Origin: Bacteroidota bacterium
GTDB lineage: Bacteria > Bacteroidota > Bacteroidia > B-17B0 > Aurantibacillaceae
Direction of reading: 5' to 3'
Assembly (NCBI GenBank): GCA_900299295.1
Contig: OMJH01000017.1
Location: 1-50,354 of the forward strand
DNA length: 50,354 nucleotides
The position numbers and the translations under genes were made by a program. The notes under the pieces were generated by a model. The model was given only the letters and a program-made list of their open reading frames with translations, had not been told where the DNA came from and made no database searches. Below are positions 1 to 8,216 of this stretch, piece after piece; the stretch's first letter is position 1, and each line of letters begins with the position of its first letter.

Positions 1-267
1 TCCTCCTAATCCAACCGTTTGATTATTCGGATCTGCTTCCGGAACCTTAACGCCTGCCTCTACTGCATCCAATGCGCGCCCGCCCGACGAAAGAATTTTC
101 CATGCTTCTGCATTCGCCGCTACTCCAAAATTCCAGGTCGATATCACAATGGGTTTATTTACTTTTCTTCCTGCAAAATCGAGCATTTCCGCGGCATGTG
201 ATTTATCCATCATTGCAAGACCGGAAACTGCTGCGGATGTTTTTAAAAATTTTCGTCTTGAAACCAT
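1..267 (-). CDS. N(4)-(beta-N-acetylglucosaminyl)-L-asparaginase, N-terminal part
   Basis: Seen: an ATG at 267 opens 89 codons that run off the left edge without a stop. The protein starts MVSRRKFLKT, a twin-arginine (Tat) export signal, followed by a short Ala/Ser region. The mature part begins KPIVISTWNFG, then has GGRALDAVEAG and VPEADPNNQTVGLGG, all typical of the alpha subunit of bacterial glycosylasparaginases. Known: this Ntn-hydrolase family cleaves the GlcNAc-Asn bond of N-linked glycopeptides and is activated by autocleavage before a catalytic Thr, which would lie outside the window. Inferred: a periplasmic enzyme. The gene is divergent from the MazG-like gene with about 80 bases between them. 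The family call is firm; completeness cannot be judged. Confidence 0.85.
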   Translation of the reverse strand, partial: MVSRRKFLKTSAAVSGLAMMDKSHAAEMLDFAGRKVNKPIVISTWNFGVAANAEAWKILSSGGRALDAVEAGVKVPEADPNNQTVGLGG

Positions 268-350
268 AAATCAGATTTGTGTGAGTAGTAAAGATAAACA
301 ATGCCGAACGCGCATCCGAAAATTATTTGTTTAATTTAGGTCTGAATTTT

Positions 351-686
351 ATGAAACTATCAACGGCGCAAAAAACAGTTGACGACTGGATTAAGAAATA
401 CGGCGTTCGCTATTTCAATGAGCTTACCAATGTGGCGATACTGAGTGAAGAAGTTGGGGAGGTGGCACGCATTATAGCTCGGCGCTATGGAGAGCAATCT
501 GAAAAAGAAACGGATAAGGAAAAAGATCTCGGGGATGAACTTGCGGATGTACTGTTTGTTTTAATTTGTCTTGCCAATCAAACCGGTGTTGATTTGGAAA
601 AATCATTTAAAAAAAATCTGTCAAAAAAAACAATTCGTGATAAAAAACGACATCTGGCAAATAAAAAGCTCAGAAAATCGAAATAA
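351..686 (+). CDS. MazG-like nucleotide pyrophosphohydrolase
   Basis: Seen: 111 residues from the ATG at 351. The frame opens upstream at 327, but those eight residues are not family-like, so 351 is preferred. The metal-binding pattern of the all-alpha NTP-PPase superfamily is present: SEEVGEVARI near residues 32-41 and GDELADVLFVL near 66-76, an EExxE...ExxD arrangement. The C-terminus is strongly basic (KKTIRDKKRHLANKKLRKSK), longer and more charged than needed for the fold. Known: these small enzymes hydrolyse (d)NTPs to monophosphate and pyrophosphate, often clearing non-canonical nucleotides. The gene stands alone and converges on the siaBC operon across a terminator hairpin. Exact substrate is unknown. 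Confidence 0.85.
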   Translation: MKLSTAQKTVDDWIKKYGVRYFNELTNVAILSEEVGEVARIIARRYGEQSEKETDKEKDLGDELADVLFVLICLANQTGVDLEKSFKKNLSKKTIRDKKRHLANKKLRKSK

Positions 687-691
687 CAGTC

Positions 692-726
692 AAAAAAAAA
701 GCACGCCAGATTTTCACAGGCATGCT
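692..726 (-). terminator. Rho-independent terminator of the siaBC operon
   Basis: An 8-bp stem with one C/A mismatch (AGCACGCC at 700-707, GGCATGCT at 719-726) encloses an 11-nt loop. Read on the minus strand the hairpin is followed by nine T residues (the A-run at 692-700), the expected layout for termination of siaBC transcripts. In the plus direction the downstream T-run is poor. Confidence 0.7.
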
Positions 727-747
727 TGTATATTTAAATATTAATAT

Positions 748-1128
748 TTACTCGTCAACCTGTACCATTTTAAAAGGGACATTGATGATTGCCTGATAAT
801 CTTCGCCTGCTTCCAGCATATCCTCATCATCTTCTTCGTAATGCCAGTTAATAGTAACCTGGCTTCCGCCTTTATGAATCGTTTCCAGTTTCTTGAAAAC
901 ATCCAAGATACATTTTGAAGACGAAGTATTAAAATATTCCAGCTGAATGTTCACATTAGTTGCAGGCTTCGGTGCGCCGGCATATTTTTCAAGATTATCT
1001 ACAAGAGGTTTATAAAACTCGATGGAGTTTTCAGGGATCGAACGCCCCTTAATTTCCAAAAATCCACCCTCCATATCGAAATTAATTGTTGGAGTTTTAG
1101 GGGTTCCTGCGATTGAGAATTTTTCCAT
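748..1128 (-). CDS. siaC: SiaC-family regulatory phosphoprotein (DUF1987)
   Basis: Seen: 126 residues; the conserved segment EYFNTSSSK holds Thr68, and downstream is a WHYEEDDEDMLEAGEDY acidic stretch typical of the domain. Known: in Pseudomonas aeruginosa, SiaC is a STAS-like switch protein phosphorylated by the kinase SiaB and dephosphorylated by the PP2C-type phosphatase SiaA; the unphosphorylated form activates a diguanylate cyclase and promotes aggregation. The Thr here falls in the corresponding conserved motif. The gene starts 5 bases after the siaB stop, so the two are surely co-transcribed. Odd: neither SiaA nor SiaD is encoded beside them, so the phosphatase and output partner must be elsewhere or different. 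Confidence 0.88.
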   Translation of the reverse strand: MEKFSIAGTPKTPTINFDMEGGFLEIKGRSIPENSIEFYKPLVDNLEKYAGAPKPATNVNIQLEYFNTSSSKCILDVFKKLETIHKGGSQVTINWHYEEDDEDMLEAGEDYQAIINVPFKMVQVDE

Positions 1129-1133
1129 ATTGC

Positions 1134-1685
1134 TTATTGTTGATTTGTTGATACTTTAATATTTAATGTAAAAAAAGAAAATTTATCGTCCACTTTCAGA
1201 AAGTCGTATTCGAGTTTTTGACCTGTCTTCCGAGCAATGTCAATCATTCCTAAACCCCCTCCGCCTTTCAAACTCATCTCTCCGTTATTTAAAATTTGTT
1301 TATAATAATCTTTTAATTCTTCTTTTGACAAAGAATTAACGTCATCCAATCGATTTTTTAAGCCTGCCACATTTTCATTGAAAAGGTAATTTCCCGTAAT
1401 AATGTGATAAGCGCCATTTGTTTTTCCAATCATGAAAATTGCAGAACGGCCGGTGGCAGCCCCTTCTCCGGAAGTTTCATCCATATGATGATATAGATTT
1501 TGAAGACATTCCACTAAAACATTATAAACCTTTTTTTTCAAGCGGGGCTCCTCATGCATGGTATCCATTTTACTTTCAATAATCTGCAAAATGGAGGTCA
1601 GTAACTCAGAAGTAATATCACCTTTGAAAGAAAGCAGAATATTATTCCGCTCCATATTATGATAAAAGTCAAAAATATCCGTCAT
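1134..1685 (-). CDS. siaB: SiaB-family protein kinase
   Basis: Seen: 183 residues with a GHKL-type ATP-binding fold. The N-box is VLVECLQNLYHH (about residues 57-67, with Glu59 and Asn63) and the glycine-rich lid is KGGGGLGMIDIARKTG (about 140-155). Known: SiaB-type proteins are small anti-sigma-like Ser/Thr kinases that phosphorylate SiaC. First gene of a two-gene operon with siaC, which lies directly downstream. A -33/-7 pair of Bacteroidota type lies about 30 bases upstream. The kinase has no sensor domain of its own, so the stimulus must act through another protein, probably the missing phosphatase. Confidence 0.87.
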   Translation of the reverse strand: MTDIFDFYHNMERNNILLSFKGDITSELLTSILQIIESKMDTMHEEPRLKKKVYNVLVECLQNLYHHMDETSGEGAATGRSAIFMIGKTNGAYHIITGNYLFNENVAGLKNRLDDVNSLSKEELKDYYKQILNNGEMSLKGGGGLGMIDIARKTGQKLEYDFLKVDDKFSFFTLNIKVSTNQQ

Positions 1686-1713
1686 TTCAAAAAAATACCA
1701 CTTTTATTGGTAA

Positions 1714-1742
1714 CAAAATTAAAAATAAGTTTCAATTCTCAA
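1714..1742 (-). promoter_or_regulatory. Candidate promoter for siaBC
   Basis: On the minus strand, TTG (1742-1740), an 18-nt spacer and TAATTTTG (1721-1714) match the Bacteroidota TTG-N17-23-TAnnTTTG consensus. The predicted leader before the siaB ATG at 1685 is about 20 nt. This is the only promoter in the window where I found both boxes at proper spacing. Confidence 0.45.
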
Positions 1743-1792
1743 TGAATTTTTTTGAAAGCGATAAGAAAAAGGAAATTAAACCTATAAAAGGT

Positions 1793-1800
1793 TATTTTTG
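1793..1800 (+). promoter_or_regulatory. Candidate -7 box for the polysaccharide run
   Basis: TATTTTTG matches TAnnTTTG and lies 15 nt before the asnB ATG at 1816. No TTG sits 17-23 nt upstream, so the call rests on the -7 box alone. Confidence 0.3.
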
Positions 1801-1815
1801 AAGAAAAACCCCCCC

Positions 1816-3699
1816 ATGTGCGGAATTGCTGGCATAATGGTCCTTAATAACGTTGAAAAAACCATTCTGCAGCGAATCGAAGATTGTGCCAGGGCAATCG
1901 CTCACCGCGGACCCGATAACCTTTCTACAACTCAATTTGCCGATATTGCCCTATCGCATAGCCGCCTTTCAATCATTGACACCTCAGCAGCTGCCAACCA
2001 ACCTTTACATGATACCGCAAAAGAATATACCATTGTTTTCAATGGCGAAATTTTTAATTATGCTGAGATCCGCAACGAATTGACTCATAAAGGAGTAAAC
2101 TTCCAGACACAAGGAGACACAGAAGTTTTTTTGGAATTGTTCAAAAAGGAAGGTTTGAAAGCACTAGAACGCATTAGCGGATTTTTTGCTGCGGCTATCT
2201 ACCATCACTCTACTCAAAAATTGTATCTTTTTCGCGATCGGTACGGTGTAAAACCTCTCTATTACTATTACAACAATCACACTTTCATATTTTCCTCTGA
2301 AGTGAGAGGAATTCGCGCGTCAGGTGTATCATTAACCCTCTGTAAAGAAGCACTACACTTTTACCTGCAGCTTAACTATATCCCCGGTGAACTGAGTATT
2401 TATGAGGAGATAAAAAAAATTCCGGCAGGACATTACGCCATTATATGCAACGACGGCATAAAGTGCGAACCCTATTATTCACTTTTGAGCAAACTACATT
2501 CAATACACGCTGATGAAAATTCGATTGCGCAAGTATTAAAAAATTTGCTGGAAAAAAGTGTAAAAGACCGGCTTGTCGCAGACCTACCCGTGGGTTGTTT
2601 TTTAAGCGGTGGAATTGATTCAACCATTGTGGCCGGTATAGCGGCAAGGGAAATACCGCAGCTCCCTACCTTCTCACTTGGGTTTAAGGAAAACAGCTGG
2701 TTTGATGAAAGTAAATATGCAGAACTTGCCGCAAGACATTTTAAAACCGAACATCACACATTTAGTTTAACCAATCATGATTTGCTTGAACACTTTGATG
2801 ATTTCCTATTGGCACAAGACGAACCATTTGCAGATTCATCCGCATTAAACGTTTTTATTTTAAGCAAAAAAACAAAAGGTTTTGTAAAAACTGTTCTATC
2901 CGGCGACGGCGCCGATGAAATTTTCGGAGGATACACCAAACACCGTGCTGAATGGCTGATTCAAAATGATCCACTAACAAGAATTTTTGGAAGGTTCGGA
3001 AAATTTACCGCAACCATTTTTCCCGCTTCACGAAACAGCTCATTTGGAAATAAAATCCGGCAATGGCAAAAATTATCCGCTTTAACGGATTTGCCAGCGG
3101 AGGAACGCTACTGGAAAATGGCCTGCATTAGTTCAGAAATTGAAGCATCTTCACTGCTTAAATCCGAATTCATTACTGACAAATTTGAATCCACGAAAAG
3201 TAAATTTTTGGAATCGGTACGTAAAAACAATAACCTGAATGGAGTATTATTAAATGACATTAACCTCGTTTTGGAAAATGACATGCTTGTAAAAATTGAC
3301 AGGATGAGTATGGCAAATGGTTTGGAAATCAGAAGTCCTTTTATGGATTATAGGGTTATTGAATTTGGAATGAATATATCTGAAAATCTTAAAGTCAACA
3401 AAAAGGAAGGCAAGTTCATTTTAAAAAAAGCATTTACAAACCTTATCCCTGAAGAATTAGTACATCGTAAAAAACGCGGATTTGAAGTGCCGCTCCAACA
3501 GTGGATGAAAAAAGAGCTGAAGGAAAAAATTTCAGGTGATTTACTTGAAAAAAGGTTCATTGAAGAACAGGGTATTTTTAATTATCCCGCCATAAAAAAT
3601 TTACTTGAAAAGGCTCATTCGAAAAATCCGGGCGATTCCGTAGCACGCATTTGGGGGCTAATGATGTTTAATAATTGGTACAAGAAAATGCAAACCTAA
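1816..3699 (+). CDS. asnB: Asparagine synthase (glutamine-hydrolysing)
   Basis: Seen: 627 residues. The frame opens at a TTG at 1798, but ATG 1816 is chosen because it gives MCGIAG, exposing the catalytic Cys2 of the class II glutamine amidotransferase domain once Met is removed. That domain spans roughly residues 1-210 (HRGPD, NGEIFNYAE, GDTEV, RDRYGVKPLYY). The synthetase domain follows, with the PP-loop LSGGIDST at 263-270 and SGDGADEIFGGY. Known: it makes asparagine from aspartate, glutamine and ATP; paralogues in polysaccharide loci amidate sugars or sugar acids. Its position, 6 bases before a glycosyltransferase and upstream of wza/wzc, makes the second role possible. The two roles cannot be separated from sequence alone. 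Confidence 0.92.
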   Translation: MCGIAGIMVLNNVEKTILQRIEDCARAIAHRGPDNLSTTQFADIALSHSRLSIIDTSAAANQPLHDTAKEYTIVFNGEIFNYAEIRNELTHKGVNFQTQGDTEVFLELFKKEGLKALERISGFFAAAIYHHSTQKLYLFRDRYGVKPLYYYYNNHTFIFSSEVRGIRASGVSLTLCKEALHFYLQLNYIPGELSIYEEIKKIPAGHYAIICNDGIKCEPYYSLLSKLHSIHADENSIAQVLKNLLEKSVKDRLVADLPVGCFLSGGIDSTIVAGIAAREIPQLPTFSLGFKENSWFDESKYAELAARHFKTEHHTFSLTNHDLLEHFDDFLLAQDEPFADSSALNVFILSKKTKGFVKTVLSGDGADEIFGGYTKHRAEWLIQNDPLTRIFGRFGKFTATIFPASRNSSFGNKIRQWQKLSALTDLPAEERYWKMACISSEIEASSLLKSEFITDKFESTKSKFLESVRKNNNLNGVLLNDINLVLENDMLVKIDRMSMANGLEIRSPFMDYRVIEFGMNISENLKVNKKEGKFILKKAFTNLIPEELVHRKKRGFEVPLQQWMKKELKEKISGDLLEKRFIEEQGIFNYPAIKNLLEKAHSKNPGDSVARIWGLMMFNNWYKKMQT

Positions 3700-3705
3700 A
3701 AACCA

Positions 3706-4893
3706 ATGCCAAAAATTCTTCGAATAATTAATCGTTTCAATTTAGGCGGGCCTTCTCATAATGTTGCGTATTTAAGTAAATACCTAAGCCCTGAATTTGA
3801 GACCTTACTGATGGGAGGCAATGCTGAGCAGGATGAGGAAAGTTCTGAATTCTTATTTGAAGAAATGAAAATTAACCGCTTGGTTATTCCGGAAATGGCA
3901 AGGGAAATTAATTGGAGAAAAGACATCAGGGTGTACAGAAAAATAGTAGAAATCATCCAAGACTTCAAACCAGACATCATACACACACACGCAAGCAAAG
4001 CGGGTGCAATTGGCAGAGTGGCAGGTTTTAATTGTAAGGTACCGGTAATTATACACACATTTCATGGGCATGTTTTTCATTCCTATTTTGGAGGTTTAAA
4101 AACCGAATTTTATCGGAAAACTGAACAATTACTAGCCCGTCGAACAGATGCCATTATCGCTATTTCTGACAGACAAAAAACTGAATTAAGCGAAATTTAT
4201 AAAATTGCTGCTAAAGATAAAATTCATGTAATACCGCTTGGTTTTGACCTTACGCGGTTTAGTGAAAACATGGCGGAAAAGAGAATATCCTTTCGGAAAA
4301 AATTTAACATAAGAGATGACGAAACCGTGGTGATGAGTATAGGCAGACTGACAGAGATAAAAAATCAGGAGTTATTTATCTCAGCAATCAGTGAATTAAA
4401 AAAGAACCCCGGATTAGTAGCAAAAGGAGTTTTGGTAGGTGATGGAGAACGAAAAGAAAAATTAGAATTGGCTGCAATTCAACAAGGGCTAACAGTAGGA
4501 AATGAAAAAAATGAATTCAAAGGAGATTTAATATTTACATCCTGGATAAAAGAGGTTGATTATGCCATAGCCGGAGCAGATTTAATTTGTTTAACCAGTA
4601 AAAACGAAGGCACGCCTGTAAGCCTTATTGAAGCACAGGCCGCCGGCAAACCGGTTGTATCAACAGATGTTGGGGGAGTGAGAGATGTTATTTATAATTC
4701 ATCAGAGAGCGTAGTGCAGTTAGGTGACCCCATAGCCTTTGCCAATAAAATAAAACAGATTATAGATCTCATAAAAAAAACACCACCCTTAACTGAAAAA
4801 TTAAAAAATTTCGCGTTCGAAAAATTTAATTACCAGCGATTAACGAAAGAAACCGCTCAGCTTTACATGACTCTTTTAAAAGGAAAAATGTGA
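3706..4893 (+). CDS. Glycosyltransferase family 4 (GT-B fold)
   Basis: Seen: 395 residues. The N-terminal half starts MPKILRIINRFNLGGPSHNV, with the Gly-Gly turn typical of GT4 acceptor domains, and contains DIIHTHASKAGAIGR. The donor half has MSIGRLTEIKNQELFI, GVLVGDGERK and the EX7E-type motif NEGTPVSLIEAQAAGKPVV. Known: GT4 enzymes are retaining transferases using nucleotide sugars, usually acting at the cytoplasmic face on lipid-linked glycans. It follows asnB by 6 bases and precedes the export genes, so it probably adds a sugar to the repeat unit of the same polysaccharide. Donor and linkage cannot be told. Confidence 0.9.
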   Translation: MPKILRIINRFNLGGPSHNVAYLSKYLSPEFETLLMGGNAEQDEESSEFLFEEMKINRLVIPEMAREINWRKDIRVYRKIVEIIQDFKPDIIHTHASKAGAIGRVAGFNCKVPVIIHTFHGHVFHSYFGGLKTEFYRKTEQLLARRTDAIIAISDRQKTELSEIYKIAAKDKIHVIPLGFDLTRFSENMAEKRISFRKKFNIRDDETVVMSIGRLTEIKNQELFISAISELKKNPGLVAKGVLVGDGERKEKLELAAIQQGLTVGNEKNEFKGDLIFTSWIKEVDYAIAGADLICLTSKNEGTPVSLIEAQAAGKPVVSTDVGGVRDVIYNSSESVVQLGDPIAFANKIKQIIDLIKKTPPLTEKLKNFAFEKFNYQRLTKETAQLYMTLLKGKM

Positions 4894-4903
4894 TTTTTTT
4901 TGT

Positions 4904-4911
4904 TAATTTTG
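4904..4911 (+). promoter_or_regulatory. Candidate -7 box before the wza-like gene
   Basis: TAATTTTG lies in the 62-base gap between the GT4 gene and the wza-like gene, with a predicted leader near 40 nt. This is the only sizeable gap in the run, so an internal promoter is plausible. No -33 TTG at the right spacing. Confidence 0.3.
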
Positions 4912-4955
4912 TATTCGCAAAAAGCTTACCCCATAAGAAGCCTTAAGAAATTACA

Positions 4956-5750
4956 ATGCGAACTGAACCCCTTAAAGGAAACGCGTTCTCAACATTAATA
5001 AAACCGCTGTTTATTGCCGGCATGTTGATTACAGTATTAAGTTCCTGTAAAATTGCATCATTTTTAAAGCCTAACGTATTACTCAACGCGCCAACTAATT
5101 ATGCATACCCAAAACTAAACGACAGTATTTCAAAATTGGATTACCGTATTGCACCGGCTGACTTACTCAACATTTCCATATCGCCAAACAATGGCTTTAA
5201 CAGAGTTAATTTCATTGCTGAAAACAACGCTCAAATTGGAAAAGATTACATTGAGGCAATTGTGGGAAATGACGGCCTTGTTAAATTGCCACTTGTTGGA
5301 TATGTAAATGTAAATGGTAAAACAGTGAGAGAACTGGAGTCATTAATCGAAACCTTATATGAAAATTATTACATTAAACCATTTGTAGTGGTTACAATAA
5401 ATAATAGGCGTATTGTGGTATTGCAAGGAACAGGAACCAGCCGTTCCTTAATTTTAAAAGATAATAATACCACGCTGTATGAAGCGCTTGGCGAGGCCGG
5501 AGGTATTCGTGAGGATGGTAAGGCTTATTCCATTAAATTAATCAGAAAAATAAATGGTGCAAGTACTGTTTTTAAAATTGATTTATCTAACATAAAAAAT
5601 GTAGAAAACGGTAATATTACCTTGCAGGCAAATGATGTTATTTACGTTGAACCAAGACTTAGGTTATTCAAACGGACGGTTAATGAAATTACTCCAATAC
5701 TTTCAATCATTTCAACCTCCTTATTGATTTTTAACCTTTTTAAGCAATAA
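4956..5750 (+). CDS. Wza-like polysaccharide export outer-membrane lipoprotein
   Basis: Seen: 264 residues. A signal peptide ends in the lipobox LSSC with Cys31 as the lipidated residue. A Poly_export domain follows (DYRIAPADLLNISI, then GNDGLVKLPLVGYVNVNGKT, about residues 65-125), then an SLBB-type segment (VVVTINNRRIVVLQG, with ALGEAGGIRED, about 145-215). A single hydrophobic helix lies near the C-terminus (about 243-262). Known: Wza-family proteins form the outer-membrane channel for capsule or exopolysaccharide and contact the Wzc polymerisation regulator. The wzc-like gene starts 1 base after its stop. It is shorter than E. coli Wza (about 379 residues), in line with a single SLBB domain. 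Confidence 0.9.
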   Translation: MRTEPLKGNAFSTLIKPLFIAGMLITVLSSCKIASFLKPNVLLNAPTNYAYPKLNDSISKLDYRIAPADLLNISISPNNGFNRVNFIAENNAQIGKDYIEAIVGNDGLVKLPLVGYVNVNGKTVRELESLIETLYENYYIKPFVVVTINNRRIVVLQGTGTSRSLILKDNNTTLYEALGEAGGIREDGKAYSIKLIRKINGASTVFKIDLSNIKNVENGNITLQANDVIYVEPRLRLFKRTVNEITPILSIISTSLLIFNLFKQ

Positions 5751-5751
5751 A

Positions 5752-8214
5752 ATGCTGAATTACAATTCCGGAAACCCAAATCAAAATCTGGATAATTACA
5801 AAGACCGATTAACTAAGTTCAGCAGCGAATTTGAATTGGGCGTATTTCTGTTTATCGCTAAAAAAAGTCTTTTGTGGATTATTTTATTTTTTGGAATTGC
5901 AGTAACAACTGCCTTTTTATACTTACGATACGCTGCTAATATTTACCAAGCAAGAACCGTGTTACAACTTGTTAACGACAACAACGCAAGCAGAATTCTT
6001 GAAGTTAATTCAGGAAATGAAAACCAGAATCAGATTGCAGAAGCCCTGGAATTAATAAAGTCCCCTGCCTTCCTTAAAAGAGTTATTTCAAAAATTGATT
6101 TGTCCGTAGGCTATTTTAATGAAGGTTCTTTTAAAAACAACGAGCTTTATAATTCTTCTCCTGTTTTAATTGTTACCAAAATAAAAAACAATTCACTATT
6201 CAATAAAAAAATATATGTTCATCATGAAACTTCTGATAAAGGAGAAATTGAATACCAGAGCAATGGTAATACCGTTAAACTAAAATTCAAAAAAGAACAG
6301 CTCGCAATCAATGATGATTTGGAAATTTTAGTTTACAATAATCCTAGAATATCTCAATCAGATTATCAAACCGCAATAAAAGCCATTCAAAGACCATTCT
6401 TTATTAATTATTCAGAAGACTGGTTAATTTCTTCATTACAATCAAAACTTGACATAAAAATCGTGAATGAATTAGCGGGGACAATTGCAATTACCTTCAA
6501 CGATTTAAATCCCGATAAGGCCGCAGACGTTGTGAACGTAATGGGGGATGAATTTATATTATTCGAACGGGAAAATAAAAGGGCAAGCTCCCAGAGTGTG
6601 ATTAATTTCATTAACGACCAGTTAAATATGATTTCAGATACCTTGAGAAATTCTGAAAATGATATTGTCGATTATTCGAAAAAAAATAAAATTTCTGCAG
6701 ACGCTGAACTTTCGAAAATGAAATTAAGCAGAATTACCCCAATGGAAGACCAATCCTTACGCCTTCAAATTGATCTTGTTTTATTAGATTCAATAAAAAA
6801 TAATTTAGAACGAAACAAATCCATTGACACCTACCAATTGACTAGCATTGTTGCAGGAAGTGAAGATGAACCAACAATTCGCGAACATACGCTTAACCTA
6901 TCGAAACTATTATCGCAAAAGGAAGAAATGCTTTTGTTGCAAAAACCTTCAAACCCTGCCATTATTGAAAAAAATAATTTAATCGAAATCCAGAAAAAGT
7001 TATTAATCAACTCGATAACCGGTTTACAAGCAAAAATGAAGCAGCGCCTTTTTGTGATTCAGACAAAAACTGAAGAAATGTCGCGCAACATTGAAGTTTC
7101 AGGCTCCAATGATATGAATTATTTACGCATGATGAGGAAATTCAATATCAATGAAAAATATTACTATCTGCTGCTTGAAAAGAGGATAGAGTTTTACCTT
7201 GCAAATGAAGGTTTTGTTTCAAAAAATCTTGTACTGGAAAAAGCAACTCCAAATTTAATTCCTGTTGCCCCATCAAAAAAAACAACAGTCTTGTTAGCGC
7301 TTTTATCATCCTTGATGTGTTGTTTACTTCTCATTTTTGCACGATATCTTTTGCATGATAAAATTTCTTCTTTAAATGAAATCACGCAACATACACAGGC
7401 TGGTATAAGTACTTTAGGGATTATTCCGAAATATGACCAAAAAATTCCTGTATCCCAATTAATTATTGGTCATAACCCAAAGTCACTCATCGCCGAAGCC
7501 TTCCGAACACTTCGAACTAATCTGCAATTTATTTCCAATACAGAGGGCACAAAAGTAATGGCTGTAACTTCTACAATTTCCGGTGAAGGAAAAACATTCA
7601 TCGCATTAAATCTCGGAGGTATAATTGCATTCAGCGGTAAAAAGGTAATCATCATTGACCTTGATATGCGTAAACCAAAAATTCACAAAGGTTTCAATGT
7701 TGAAAACACAAAAGGAATGAGTACCCTACTCATAAACAAAAACACAATTGAAGAATGTACGCACAAATCCAGCCTTGACGGATTAGATTTTATTACCTCA
7801 GGTCCAATTCCACCGAATCCATCAGAGTTGATTATCAGTAAAAAAATGCAAATGGTTATTGACGAACTGAAATCGAAATATGATATGGTAATAATTGATA
7901 CACCACCCGTTGGATTAGTAACTGACGGAATACCTATTATTCAAAAGGCTGATTATCCCGTTTATGTTTTCAGATCGGATTACTCCCGTAAAAATTTCAT
8001 ACAGATTATCGACCGGCTATACAATGAAAATTCAATCAGCAAATTATCTGTAGTATTAAACGATGTTGATATTAATAACTCTACCTATGGATACAATTAC
8101 GGCTATGGTTATGGCTATGGTTATGGTTACGGAAACGGATATGGTTATTATGCCGAAAAAACAAAAAAAGGTTTAAATATCTGGCCCTTTAAAAATAAAA
8201 TCAAAACCAGTTGA
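5752..8214 (+). CDS. Wzc-like chain-length regulator and tyrosine autokinase
   Basis: Seen: 820 residues. A Wzz-type periplasmic region lies between TM1 (about residues 39-60) and TM2 (about 508-532), with long coiled-coil-prone helices near 260-460. The cytoplasmic BY-kinase domain has Walker A SGEGKT (Lys614), Walker A' DLDMRKP (Asp636, Asp638) and Walker B VIIDTPP (Asp716). The C-terminal tail has 11 tyrosines between residues 779 and 800 in a Tyr-Gly alternation. Known: BY-kinases autophosphorylate in trans on a C-terminal tyrosine cluster, and cycling of this state controls polymer length and export. The rmlC ATG lies 2 bases after the stop. All kinase residues are intact, so it should be active. 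Confidence 0.93.
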   Translation: MLNYNSGNPNQNLDNYKDRLTKFSSEFELGVFLFIAKKSLLWIILFFGIAVTTAFLYLRYAANIYQARTVLQLVNDNNASRILEVNSGNENQNQIAEALELIKSPAFLKRVISKIDLSVGYFNEGSFKNNELYNSSPVLIVTKIKNNSLFNKKIYVHHETSDKGEIEYQSNGNTVKLKFKKEQLAINDDLEILVYNNPRISQSDYQTAIKAIQRPFFINYSEDWLISSLQSKLDIKIVNELAGTIAITFNDLNPDKAADVVNVMGDEFILFERENKRASSQSVINFINDQLNMISDTLRNSENDIVDYSKKNKISADAELSKMKLSRITPMEDQSLRLQIDLVLLDSIKNNLERNKSIDTYQLTSIVAGSEDEPTIREHTLNLSKLLSQKEEMLLLQKPSNPAIIEKNNLIEIQKKLLINSITGLQAKMKQRLFVIQTKTEEMSRNIEVSGSNDMNYLRMMRKFNINEKYYYLLLEKRIEFYLANEGFVSKNLVLEKATPNLIPVAPSKKTTVLLALLSSLMCCLLLIFARYLLHDKISSLNEITQHTQAGISTLGIIPKYDQKIPVSQLIIGHNPKSLIAEAFRTLRTNLQFISNTEGTKVMAVTSTISGEGKTFIALNLGGIIAFSGKKVIIIDLDMRKPKIHKGFNVENTKGMSTLLINKNTIEECTHKSSLDGLDFITSGPIPPNPSELIISKKMQMVIDELKSKYDMVIIDTPPVGLVTDGIPIIQKADYPVYVFRSDYSRKNFIQIIDRLYNENSISKLSVVLNDVDINNSTYGYNYGYGYGYGYGYGNGYGYYAEKTKKGLNIWPFKNKIKTS
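8086..8151 (+). repeat. Tyr-Gly coding tandem repeat in the wzc-like gene
   Basis: A run of degenerate six-base units of the type GGYTAY, each coding Gly-Tyr and most perfect from about 8101 to 8130, encodes most of the tyrosine tail. Near-identical short units could expand or contract by slippage without breaking the frame, changing the number of phospho-acceptor tyrosines. Confidence 0.75.
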
Positions 8215-8216
8215 AC

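Noticed and set aside
1798-1815. TTG start upstream of asnB
   Set aside because: The catalytic Cys must be residue 2; ATG 1816 gives this. The TTG also lies inside a -7 box.
8086-8151. Six-base repeats considered as a non-coding tandem repeat or CRISPR-like array
   Set aside because: They stay in frame inside the kinase gene and encode the expected tyrosine-rich tail; no spacers.
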